In this document: positions 1-6,262 of the stretch, one piece after another
Layout of the letters: each line of letters starts with the position of its first letter
Numbering within the stretch: position 1 is the first letter of the stretch
From: Anaerolineae bacterium
GTDB taxonomy: Bacteria > Chloroflexota > Anaerolineae > JACIWP01
Length of the DNA: 16,731 nucleotides
Assembly (NCBI GenBank): GCA_014360855.1
Contig: JACIWP010000030.1
Coordinates: 1 to 16,731, forward strand
Direction of reading: 5' to 3'
Program-made: the position numbers and the translations under genes
The notes under the pieces: model-generated
Told to the model about the DNA's origin: nothing
Database searches by the model: none
The model's input: the letters and a program-made list of their open reading frames with translations, nothing else

Positions 1-27
1 TCGTGTCCACAACGTCCACCGGGCTTA

Positions 28-33
28 TATAAT
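28..33 (+). promoter_or_regulatory. Possible -10 box for the oxidative operon
   Basis: A perfect TATAAT lies about 150 bases before the first start codon in an A+T-rich patch. The -35 position (about 4-10) has no good TTGACA match, so the call rests on the -10 hexamer and on its place before the first gene of an operon. Confidence 0.3.
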
Positions 34-172
34 GCATGTTACAGTGTATAAAGCAGCAAGCGTCTCTTTTTGCCGGCGCGTAAAGTACTCTCCAACGAGC
101 CTCTGGTTGGCCACCATTTTGCGCGAATCCCTTGGACCTCTCATTCCCAGGGCTATTAGTCTGTGATCTCAA

Positions 173-176
173 GGAG
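173..176 (+). promoter_or_regulatory. Ribosome-binding site deciding the aminotransferase start
   Basis: GGAG within CAAGGAGC, 9 nt before the ATG at 186. It supports this ATG over the in-frame TTG at 132. Confidence 0.6.
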
Positions 177-185
177 CAAAAGGCA

Positions 186-1523
186 ATGGAAGCCGAAGAG
201 ATCGTCGAATTGAACCGGACGTACACGTTTTTCACCTGGTCGGTGCAGAGTCAGGTTCATCCCATCCCGGTATCCCATGGTCAGGGCGCGTACTTTTGGG
301 ATGTGACAGGAAAGCGCTATCTTGATTTTTCCTCTCAACTGATGAACCTCAACGCGGGGTTTGGCAACAAGCGCATTATCCGCGCCATTCAAGAGCAGGC
401 GGAACGCCTGGCGTTTGCGTGGCCTGGGTTTGCCACGGAACCACGCGGCCGGCTGGGACAACTGCTGGCCGAGATCACGCCGGGCAGCTTGTGCAAGACC
501 CTCTTTACCACCGGAGGAGGGGAGGCCAATGAGAATGCCATCAAGTTCGCTCGCCTGGTCACTGGCCGGCACAAAATTCTCGCGCGCTACCGTTCTTTCC
601 ACGGGGCCACGGCCGGCGCGCTTGCGCTCACAGGTGACCCCTACCGCCATCCGGTGGAGCCTTTGATCCCCGGCGTGGTTCACTTCCTTGACCCCTATTG
701 CTATCGCTGTCCCTTCGGGTGGACCCGCGAAACCTGCCATCGGGAGTGCATTGATCATGTGGAACACATGATCCAGCTTGAGGGCCCCGACCATATTGCC
801 GGCATTGTGCTGGAAGGGGTTACAGGGAGCAACGGCATTATCATCCCGCCTGATGAGTATTGGCCCCGCATCCGGGAAATGTGCGACCGCTACGGCATCC
901 TGCTGATTGATGATGAGGTGATGAGCGGCTTCGGCCGGACAGGAAAATGGTTTGCGGTGGAACACTGGGGCGTTGCACCGGATATCATGACAATGGGGAA
1001 GGGCATCACATCTGGCTATGTGCCGCTGGGCGCCGTGATTGTGTCCAAACCCATTGCAGAGTACTTTGACAACCGGCGCCTCCCCATGGGATTGACGAAT
1101 AACAGCCATCCGGTGTGTGTGGCGGCGGGTGTGGCGGCTATCGAGGCCTATCAGGCGGATGGCCTCATCGAGAATGCCCGTCACATGGGCAATATGTTGA
1201 AAGAGGGCCTCGAAGAGCTGAAGGAAAAGCATCCTTCCATCGGTGATGTCCGAAGCATCGGGTTGTTCGCCTGCATTGAGCTGGTGAAGGATCGCGAGAC
1301 CAAGGAACCGCTCTCTCCCCTCCCCGGCCTGCCGCCCTCTGGTGATCCCATGTTGGCGGCCAAGCTGTCGTCGGAGATGAGGAAACGGGGCATGCACTGC
1401 TTTGCCAAGTGGAACTACATTTTCCCCATTCCGCCGCTGTGTGTTGGCCCTTCGGAGCTTCAAGAGGGCCTGGCAATACTGGACGAGGTGCTGGTGCTGG
1501 CGGATGAGATCGCGGCGCATTAG
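186..1523 (+). CDS. Class-III PLP-dependent aminotransferase
   Basis: A 445-residue cytoplasmic fold-type I PLP enzyme of the family that includes 4-aminobutyrate, beta-alanine/taurine:pyruvate and ornithine aminotransferases. It moves an amino group, usually a terminal one, to a 2-oxo acid. Visible motifs are TTGGGEANENAIK (108-120, PLP phosphate), SFHG (137-140), LLIDDEVMSGFGRTGK (239-254, with the Asp that contacts the pyridine nitrogen), and MGKGITSGYVPLGA (270-283) with the Schiff-base lysine K272. A Cys-rich segment, YCYRCPFG then CHREC (171-188), is common in the taurine/beta-alanine-like branch. The ATG at 186 is preferred because GGAG (173-176) sits 9 nt upstream; an in-frame TTG at 132 has no such site. 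It is first in an amine-oxidation operon, so removing an amino group fits. The exact substrate is unknown. Confidence 0.93.
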   Translation: MEAEEIVELNRTYTFFTWSVQSQVHPIPVSHGQGAYFWDVTGKRYLDFSSQLMNLNAGFGNKRIIRAIQEQAERLAFAWPGFATEPRGRLGQLLAEITPGSLCKTLFTTGGGEANENAIKFARLVTGRHKILARYRSFHGATAGALALTGDPYRHPVEPLIPGVVHFLDPYCYRCPFGWTRETCHRECIDHVEHMIQLEGPDHIAGIVLEGVTGSNGIIIPPDEYWPRIREMCDRYGILLIDDEVMSGFGRTGKWFAVEHWGVAPDIMTMGKGITSGYVPLGAVIVSKPIAEYFDNRRLPMGLTNNSHPVCVAAGVAAIEAYQADGLIENARHMGNMLKEGLEELKEKHPSIGDVRSIGLFACIELVKDRETKEPLSPLPGLPPSGDPMLAAKLSSEMRKRGMHCFAKWNYIFPIPPLCVGPSELQEGLAILDEVLVLADEIAAH

Positions 1524-1550
1524 CGTCCGCGGAAAGGGCGAGGATGGCCG

Positions 1551-2696
1551 ATGAGCCCAACGTATGACGTGATCATTATCGGTGGGGGGATGATAGGCCT
1601 CTCGACGGCGTATCATCTGGCGCGGCGCGGTGCGCGAACTTTACTGCTGGAAGCCGGCGAGTTAGGCGGAGGCACTTCCGCCGCCTGTTCCGGCCGCGCC
1701 CAGACCATCGAAGGTCATCTGGACCCGCTCAATCTGTACCTGGTACGGGCGGGGCTGGAGCGCCTCTCCACACTAGAAGAGGAGCTGGGCCATGCCTTCT
1801 CCTGGCGGATGGTAGGCTACTTCTGTCTGATCCCCTCTCCGCACCTCTGGGACACGTGGACCCAGCGCGCCCGCATCCTGAGCGAGAACGGCATCCCCAC
1901 CGCGATGGTGGACCGGGAAGAGCTTCAGAGAGCGGAACCGCTCCTGAACACCGCCGGCCTGTTGGGCGCCGCCTATGGCCAGGAAGGGCTTCTCAATCCC
2001 TTTCATTTCTGCTGGGCCTATGCCCAGGCGGCCCGCCGGCTCGGTGCGGATATCCGCGCCGGCACGCCGGTGGTCGGGATGAAAGCCGCCGGCGGGCGCG
2101 TGGTCAGCGTGGAGACGCCGGCCGAACGCTTTTCCGCCGGCCGGGTGATGGTGGCGGCCGGCGCCTGGACGCCGAAACTGCTGGCGATGATCGGGGAAAC
2201 CGTGCCCATTCATTTTACCCATGCCGAGGCCTTTATCACCGAACGCGTGCCGATGGCCCTGCGGAACACCATCGGCATGGCCGATTTTTATGAGCAAATC
2301 CACGGTAAGCAGAGGGCCGTTTCGGTCGGGTTCTCTGTAGAGCCGGACGGCGCGCTGTTGGTGACCGAGGCGGTGACCCGCACGGACACCATCCGTCGAG
2401 GGTGTTCGGTTTGGGGGGTGGCCGGCATGGCCGCACATCTGCTGGCGCTCTACCCAGGTTTGCACAGGGTGCGTGTCCTGCGGGGGTGGGGTGTGCCGAC
2501 CGCTTTCACGCCGGACGATGAGCCGGTGGTCGGCCCAATGCCGGGCTGGGAGAACCTGTTCGTGTACGGCGCATGTCTGCAGACCATTTCGACGATACCG
2601 GTGCTGAGCGATTGGGTGGCCGGCATGATGCTCGGCGAGGAGCCGCCGATGGACCTTTCGCTGTACTCGCCGGCGCGCTTTGCCCGGGCGGCGTGA
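1551..2696 (+). CDS. DAO-family FAD-dependent amine/amino acid dehydrogenase (HcnC/SoxB-like)
   Basis: A 381-residue flavoprotein of the DAO family (glycine oxidase, sarcosine oxidase beta, D-amino acid dehydrogenase, HcnC, opine oxidase B). These oxidise a C-N bond of an amino or N-substituted amino acid to an imine. The N-terminal dinucleotide motif VIIIGGGMIGLSTAYHLA (7-24) ends in the acidic residue of LLLEAGE. VMVAAGAWTPKL (about 199-210) is the usual second flavin motif, and GWGVPTAFTPDDEPVVGP is the family's C-terminal 'TPD..P.iG' signature. Oddly, the Gly/His-rich flavin loop normally seen after it is replaced by YGACLQTISTIPVLSDW. It lies 27 nt after the aminotransferase and 15 nt before a [2Fe-2S] protein. 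That order suggests it is the catalytic subunit of a three-part dehydrogenase. RBS is GCGAGGA, about 6 nt upstream. Confidence 0.88.
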   Translation: MSPTYDVIIIGGGMIGLSTAYHLARRGARTLLLEAGELGGGTSAACSGRAQTIEGHLDPLNLYLVRAGLERLSTLEEELGHAFSWRMVGYFCLIPSPHLWDTWTQRARILSENGIPTAMVDREELQRAEPLLNTAGLLGAAYGQEGLLNPFHFCWAYAQAARRLGADIRAGTPVVGMKAAGGRVVSVETPAERFSAGRVMVAAGAWTPKLLAMIGETVPIHFTHAEAFITERVPMALRNTIGMADFYEQIHGKQRAVSVGFSVEPDGALLVTEAVTRTDTIRRGCSVWGVAGMAAHLLALYPGLHRVRVLRGWGVPTAFTPDDEPVVGPMPGWENLFVYGACLQTISTIPVLSDWVAGMMLGEEPPMDLSLYSPARFARAA

Positions 2697-2711
2697 GGAG
2701 GCAGAGGGATC

Positions 2712-2972
2712 ATGGATATCGTGCGGGTAGTGGTGGATGGGCGCGAGGTGGAGGCGCCGGCCGGCCAGACCATTGCCGCCCTGCTCGTCTCCCTGGGCTA
2801 CCGCTCTTTCAACCGCTCGAAGGTGTTGGGAAGCCGGCGCGGGCTGTTCTGCGGACAAGGGATCTGCTTCGAATGTGAGGTTACCCTCGGCGATGGGGAG
2901 AAGGTGCGCGCCTGTGTGACGCCTGTTGAGCCGGGTATGGTGATTCGCACGGACCAGGCGAAGGAGGCGTGA
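2712..2972 (+). CDS. Small [2Fe-2S]-binding subunit (HcnA / sarcosine oxidase alpha N-domain type)
   Basis: An 86-residue protein with the Fer2_4 fold. The four ligands are C47, C52, C55 and C68 in the pattern CX4CX2CX12C, within FCGQGICFECEV and VRACVTPVEPGM. This is the same module that forms the N-terminus of sarcosine oxidase alpha and stands alone as HcnA and in opine/hydroxyproline dehydrogenases. There it passes electrons between flavins or to an external acceptor. An AGGAGG site starting at the preceding stop codon drives translation. Its stop codon lies within the next gene's ribosome-binding region (AAGGAGG at 2961-2967 is inside this gene), so the two subunits are translationally linked. 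Function as an electron-transfer subunit is inferred from family and position. Confidence 0.9.
   Translation: MDIVRVVVDGREVEAPAGQTIAALLVSLGYRSFNRSKVLGSRRGLFCGQGICFECEVTLGDGEKVRACVTPVEPGMVIRTDQAKEA
2961..2967 (+). promoter_or_regulatory. Ribosome-binding site deciding the start of the next gene
   Basis: AAGGAGG lies 7 nt before the ATG at 2975 but only 1 nt before an in-frame GTG at 2969. It therefore selects 2975. It lies inside the end of the [2Fe-2S] gene. Confidence 0.7.
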
Positions 2973-2974
2973 GC

Positions 2975-4369
2975 ATGGGCGGAGGGACGCGCTGGGACAC
3001 CATCGTGATTGGGGCGGGGCCGGCCGGCATGGCGGCCGCGCTCGAACTCGCCAGGCTGGGCCTGTCCGCCCTGGTCATCGATGCCGCGCCACTGCCAGGA
3101 GGGCAGTATTTCAAGCAGTCCACCCTGCGGGCGAAGCCGGCACCGTCGGAAGAGGGACGCTCGCTCATCGCGGCGTTTGCGCACGCGGAGCTGGGCCGGC
3201 TGATGGACACCCAGGTGTGGGGGATCACACCGGAACCTGATGGATTTGAGGTGGCCGTATACCGGAGGAGCGGCGGGGAGCGCCGGCTGTGGGCGCGGAC
3301 ATTGATCATCGCCACCGGCGCCTATGACCGGCCGGTGCCCTTCCCGGGCTGGGATTTGCCCGGCGTGATGATGGCCGGCGGCGCGCTGACCATGATCAAG
3401 CATCAGGGGGTACTGCCGGGCCGGCGAGTGCTCCTGTGCGGGACTGGCCCTCTGCAGTGGGTCCTAGCACGCCATCTGCTGGAGGGCGGCGCACAAGTGG
3501 TGGGGGTTGTGGACGCGGCGCCTTTTCCATGGAAGGCTTTGCGCCGGCTGACGGCGCTGATGGGCCAAGGGGAGCGCATGCGGGAAGGGCTGGGCGCATG
3601 GGCGGCCATCCTGCGGGCCGGCGTCCCCGTGCACTGGGGCAAGATCATATTGCGGGCCGAGGGAGCCGATGGGGTGGAAAGGGCCGTGATCGGCTGGCCG
3701 AATGGGACTCCCACGCACTCCTTTGCGGTGGACACGGTCTGCCTGGGCTATGGGTTCCAGCCCTTCAACCATCTTGCGCGCATGATCGGGTGCGAGCACC
3801 GCTATGTCGCGCCGTTGGGGGGATGGGTTCCTCTACGGGATGATTGGTGCGAGACGACGCTGTCGGGCGTGTTCGTGGCCGGCGACGCCGCCGGCATTCA
3901 GGGGAAGGATGTGGCCCTGCTGGAGGGGAAGCTGGCAGGATGGGGCGCCGCGCGCCGCCTGGGCGTGGATGTAGCGGATGACCAGGTGAAGGCGCTGGGC
4001 GCGAAACTGCGCCGGCAGAGGGCTATGGCGCAGTTCCTCTCCTACGTGTTCCCCTATCCGTTTGACAGCGTCCCCTTTCCGGTGGAAGATGATACCATCC
4101 TTTGCCGCTGTGAGGAGGTGCGGGTGGGGGACGTCCGGCGCATCGTGCGCGAAGGTGCGAGCACCTTGCGCATGGTGCGCATGCTGACGCGCGCCGGCAT
4201 GGGCCTCTGTCAAGGGCGGACCTGTGCTGATCTGGTGTGCCATCTCCTGGCGCAGGAGACCGGGACGCCGGTGGCCGATATCGCCGGCCCCAGGGTAAGT
4301 CTCCCGCTGTTTCCCATTCCACTGCACGGCGTGATCGGAGAGGATACCCATGTTCGTGGTGAGAATTGA
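2975..4369 (+). CDS. FAD/NAD(P)-binding oxidoreductase with C-terminal BFD-like [2Fe-2S] domain (HcnB/OoxA-like)
   Basis: A 464-residue alpha-type subunit. It begins with an FAD Rossmann motif, VIGAGPAGMAAALELARLG (11-29), then a second dinucleotide motif, VLLCGTGPLQWVLA (152-165). The pyridine-nucleotide-disulfide oxidoreductase signature GVFVAGDAAGI (298-308) follows. The C-terminal domain carries C377, C379, C412 and C417 (CRCE, then MGLCQGRTC), the CXC...CX4C ligand set of the BFD-like [2Fe-2S] domain in HcnB and sarcosine oxidase alpha. With the two preceding genes it completes a heterotrimeric dehydrogenase like HcnABC, opine oxidase or D-proline/hydroxyproline dehydrogenase. The start at 2975 is fixed by AAGGAGG. 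The gene overlaps the aldehyde oxidoreductase by 20 nt, implying coupled translation. The substrate cannot be told: HCN synthesis would need glycine as substrate, and nothing here points to it. Confidence 0.9.
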   Translation: MGGGTRWDTIVIGAGPAGMAAALELARLGLSALVIDAAPLPGGQYFKQSTLRAKPAPSEEGRSLIAAFAHAELGRLMDTQVWGITPEPDGFEVAVYRRSGGERRLWARTLIIATGAYDRPVPFPGWDLPGVMMAGGALTMIKHQGVLPGRRVLLCGTGPLQWVLARHLLEGGAQVVGVVDAAPFPWKALRRLTALMGQGERMREGLGAWAAILRAGVPVHWGKIILRAEGADGVERAVIGWPNGTPTHSFAVDTVCLGYGFQPFNHLARMIGCEHRYVAPLGGWVPLRDDWCETTLSGVFVAGDAAGIQGKDVALLEGKLAGWGAARRLGVDVADDQVKALGAKLRRQRAMAQFLSYVFPYPFDSVPFPVEDDTILCRCEEVRVGDVRRIVREGASTLRMVRMLTRAGMGLCQGRTCADLVCHLLAQETGTPVADIAGPRVSLPLFPIPLHGVIGEDTHVRGEN

Positions 4370-6032
4370 CCTGCATACCAACCGCGTCGTTCGCGAAGAG
4401 GTGGAAGACGTCTTGAGCGCCGGCCGGCACTTTATCGCCCGCATGTTGAGCGATGAATGTGACCCCGGTACGGACCCCCTGGGGCCCGAGAACCCGCTGA
4501 TCTTCACCAACGGCCCCTTCGCCGGCTGGCCGATCTCCTCGGCTGGCCGGCTGTCGGTGGGCGGGAAAAGCCCGCTGACCGGCGGCATCAAGGAGAGCAA
4601 TGCCGGCGGCGAACTGGCCAACGCGCTGGCCGGGCTGGACTGCCGCGCGGTCATCCTGTACGGCGCGCTGGCGGAACCCGGCATCGTGGTGATGGACGGG
4701 GCGGATGCAGTGCGCATCCTGCCGGCGGACGCGTACTGGGGGCTGGATACCGAAGAATGTGTGCGGCGGTTGAACGCCGAATACGGCGATGGTTATGCCA
4801 TGGCCGTGATCGGGCCGGCCGGCGAGATGCAACTGCCGGCCTCCGCCATCTGCGTGACCGATGCCCGCGGACAGCCTTTCCGTTTCGCCGCCCGCGGTGG
4901 GCTGGCCGCGGTCATGGGCAGTAAACGGCTGAAGGCCCTCCTGGTGCGAAGGCAAAAGCGTCCTCTGCCGGCCGATCCAGCGTTTCTGCCGGCGGTGCGC
5001 GCGCTTCACAAGGCCATCGGGCAAAACCCGCGCGTCGAGACCCTGCGCAAGTATGGGACGGCCTCCACGGTCATGTTGACCCAATCGTGGGGCGGCTTGC
5101 CGACGCGCAACTTCCGACAGGGCACTTTCGAGCGCGCCGAGGCAATCTCCGGCGAGGCCGTTTACCGGCTGATCACCACCCGCGGCGGGGAAGGGACGCC
5201 CACAGAGGCCTGCATGGGCGTCTGCATGATTCAGTGCTCCAACATTTACCCTGATGCGGAGGGCCGCCGGCTGGTCGGGAAGATCGAGTACGAGACGCTG
5301 GCCATGTGCGGATCGAACCTGGGCATTGGCGATCCGGATACGATTGCGCGCATCAATCAGCGCTGTAACGCGCTGGGCCTGGATACCATTGAGATGGGCA
5401 CGGCCCTGGGCGTGGCGGCGGAGGCCGGCCTGATGGAGTTCGGCGACGGCGAGCGCGCGCTGGAACTGCTGGAGGAGGTGGCGCGGGGGACGCCGCTGGG
5501 CCGGCTGTTGGGCCAGGGCTGTGCGGTGCTGGGCCGGGTGCTGGGGGTCGAACGGGTGCCGGCCGTGAAAGGGCAGGGCATGCCGGCGTATGACCCGCGC
5601 GCCATTAAGGGCACGGGCGTCACCTTCGCCACATCGCCGATGGGGGCGGACCACACCGCCGGCCTGACGGTCTTTGCCCGTGTGGATCACCACGCGGCGG
5701 AGGGCCAGGTGGAGCTGTCGCGCCAGGCGCAGATTGACCGCGCCGCGTTCGACGCGCTGGGCCTGTGCGCCTTCTTGATGGGATCGACCGCCGGCCGGCC
5801 GGAGCTTCTGCTGGACATCCTGCGCGCCGGCTATGGGGTGGAGTGGGGGCCGGAGTGGCTAAATGAGCTGGGCCGGCAGGTGATCGAGATGGAGCGCGCT
5901 TTCAACCTGCGCGCCGGCATCACGCCGGCAGTGGACCGTCTGCCGGCGTTCTTCGAGCGGGAGCCGCTCCCGCCGCATGGAGAGACCTTCGATATCCCTC
6001 CAGACGCACTGCGGAACATCTGGTCAACGTGA
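4350..6032 (+). CDS. Aldehyde:ferredoxin oxidoreductase family (tungsto/molybdopterin)
   Basis: A 560-residue AOR-family enzyme; the usual length is about 600. Known members oxidise aldehydes to carboxylates with ferredoxin, using a W- or Mo-bis-pyranopterin and one [4Fe-4S] cluster. Visible family motifs are SPLTGGIKESNAGG (74-87), RGGLAAVMGSKRLKAL (182-197), IEYETLAMCGSNLGIGD (312-328) and ALGLDTIEMG (341-350). Cluster ligands are C288, C292, C296 and distal C473, so the spacing is CX3CX3C where P. furiosus AOR has CX2CX3C. It starts inside the preceding gene (20-nt overlap, RBS GGAGAGGA at 4337-4344). This suggests it acts directly after the dehydrogenase, taking up an aldehyde from amine oxidation. 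A cofactor-carrying but non-AOR branch of the family cannot be excluded. Confidence 0.9.
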   Translation: MFVVRIDLHTNRVVREEVEDVLSAGRHFIARMLSDECDPGTDPLGPENPLIFTNGPFAGWPISSAGRLSVGGKSPLTGGIKESNAGGELANALAGLDCRAVILYGALAEPGIVVMDGADAVRILPADAYWGLDTEECVRRLNAEYGDGYAMAVIGPAGEMQLPASAICVTDARGQPFRFAARGGLAAVMGSKRLKALLVRRQKRPLPADPAFLPAVRALHKAIGQNPRVETLRKYGTASTVMLTQSWGGLPTRNFRQGTFERAEAISGEAVYRLITTRGGEGTPTEACMGVCMIQCSNIYPDAEGRRLVGKIEYETLAMCGSNLGIGDPDTIARINQRCNALGLDTIEMGTALGVAAEAGLMEFGDGERALELLEEVARGTPLGRLLGQGCAVLGRVLGVERVPAVKGQGMPAYDPRAIKGTGVTFATSPMGADHTAGLTVFARVDHHAAEGQVELSRQAQIDRAAFDALGLCAFLMGSTAGRPELLLDILRAGYGVEWGPEWLNELGRQVIEMERAFNLRAGITPAVDRLPAFFEREPLPPHGETFDIPPDALRNIWST

Positions 6033-6087
6033 GCCATTGTTCGGCAGGCCTTGCTACCACTAACCGGTAAAAATACGCTTTTCGCGA

Positions 6088-6160
6088 GTTGCGCGATTCG
6101 CGTGTGTATGCTACAATCTGGGCCGCTGAGAATGTCAGAGCCAAAGCCGCTGGTCTATAG
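6088..6160 (+). repeat. Promoter-module repeat, copy 1
   Basis: About 73 bases that align to 6169-6242 at a constant 81-base offset. Shared blocks are TGCGCG-x-TTCGCGT, TATGCTA-y-AATC and GTCAGAGC (6134-6141 here). The match weakens towards the 3' end. It looks like an old local duplication of a promoter with its early transcribed sequence. Confidence 0.6.
6089..6117 (+). promoter_or_regulatory. Promoter P1 (extended -10)
   Basis: -35 TTGCGC (6089-6094), 17-nt spacer, -10 TACAAT (6112-6117) preceded by TGC (extended -10). The spacer contains the 11-base palindrome CGCGATTCGCG (6092-6102) overlapping the -35 end, a possible operator. Confidence 0.6.
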
Positions 6161-6168
6161 CTGGTGAG

Positions 6169-6242
6169 GATGCGCGTTTCGCGTATTTATGCTATAATCA
6201 GCGCCGGCGAGCGCGTCAGAGCTGAGGCCATTGACCCTATTG
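6169..6242 (+). repeat. Promoter-module repeat, copy 2
   Basis: Second copy of the module at 6088-6160, proximal to the permease gene. GTCAGAGC recurs at 6215-6222. This copy has the better -10 box (TATAAT) but a poorer -35. Confidence 0.6.
6170..6198 (+). promoter_or_regulatory. Promoter P2 (extended -10, TGCTATAAT)
   Basis: A perfect extended -10: TGC followed by TATAAT (6193-6198). The -35 position 17 nt upstream reads ATGCGC. The expected start near 6205 leaves a leader of about 58 nt before the permease ATG. It probably drives the transporter genes to the terminator at 11451. Confidence 0.65.
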
Positions 6243-6262
6243 GTTAAGGGAGGCCACGTTCC

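Larger units (their letters stand above)
1..185 (+). other. Upstream region of the first operon
   Basis: No gene is supported here. The stretch is visibly A+T richer than the rest of the window. It holds a TATAAT hexamer (28-33), a second TATAAA (47-52), one GCCGGC (72-77), a weak 5-bp inverted repeat CCAAC/GTTGG (92-96 with 106-110), and the ribosome-binding site of the aminotransferase (GGAG at 173-176). No terminator for an upstream gene was seen. Confidence 0.5.
6033..6262 (+). promoter_or_regulatory. Intergenic promoter region ahead of the ABC transporter
   Basis: This 230-base gap has no gene and no clear terminator for the preceding operon. It holds two diverged tandem copies of a promoter module 81 bases apart (listed separately), several CGCGA/TCGCG boxes (e.g. 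6083-6087 and the near-palindrome CGCGATTCGCG at 6092-6102), and the strong ribosome-binding site AAGGGAGG (6246-6253) of the permease. Confidence 0.6.

Noticed and set aside
92..110. Inverted repeat CCAAC-N9-GTTGG before the first operon
   Set aside because: Only 5 bp per arm and no U-tract; likely chance.
132..185. Longer aminotransferase start at an in-frame TTG (132)
   Set aside because: No ribosome-binding site; the ATG at 186 has GGAG at the right distance and gives the usual family N-terminus.
2712..4369. True hydrogen cyanide synthase (HcnABC)
   Set aside because: Subunit types match, but gene order (DAO first), the altered DAO C-terminus, and the aminotransferase/AOR context favour another amine dehydrogenase. 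The same subunit set is used for opines, proline and hydroxyproline.
4023..5693. Long open frame of over 500 codons on the - strand across the FAD oxidoreductase and AOR genes
   Set aside because: Mirror frame of clear + strand genes in G+C-rich DNA; Arg/His/Pro/Gln-rich product, no recognisable domain.
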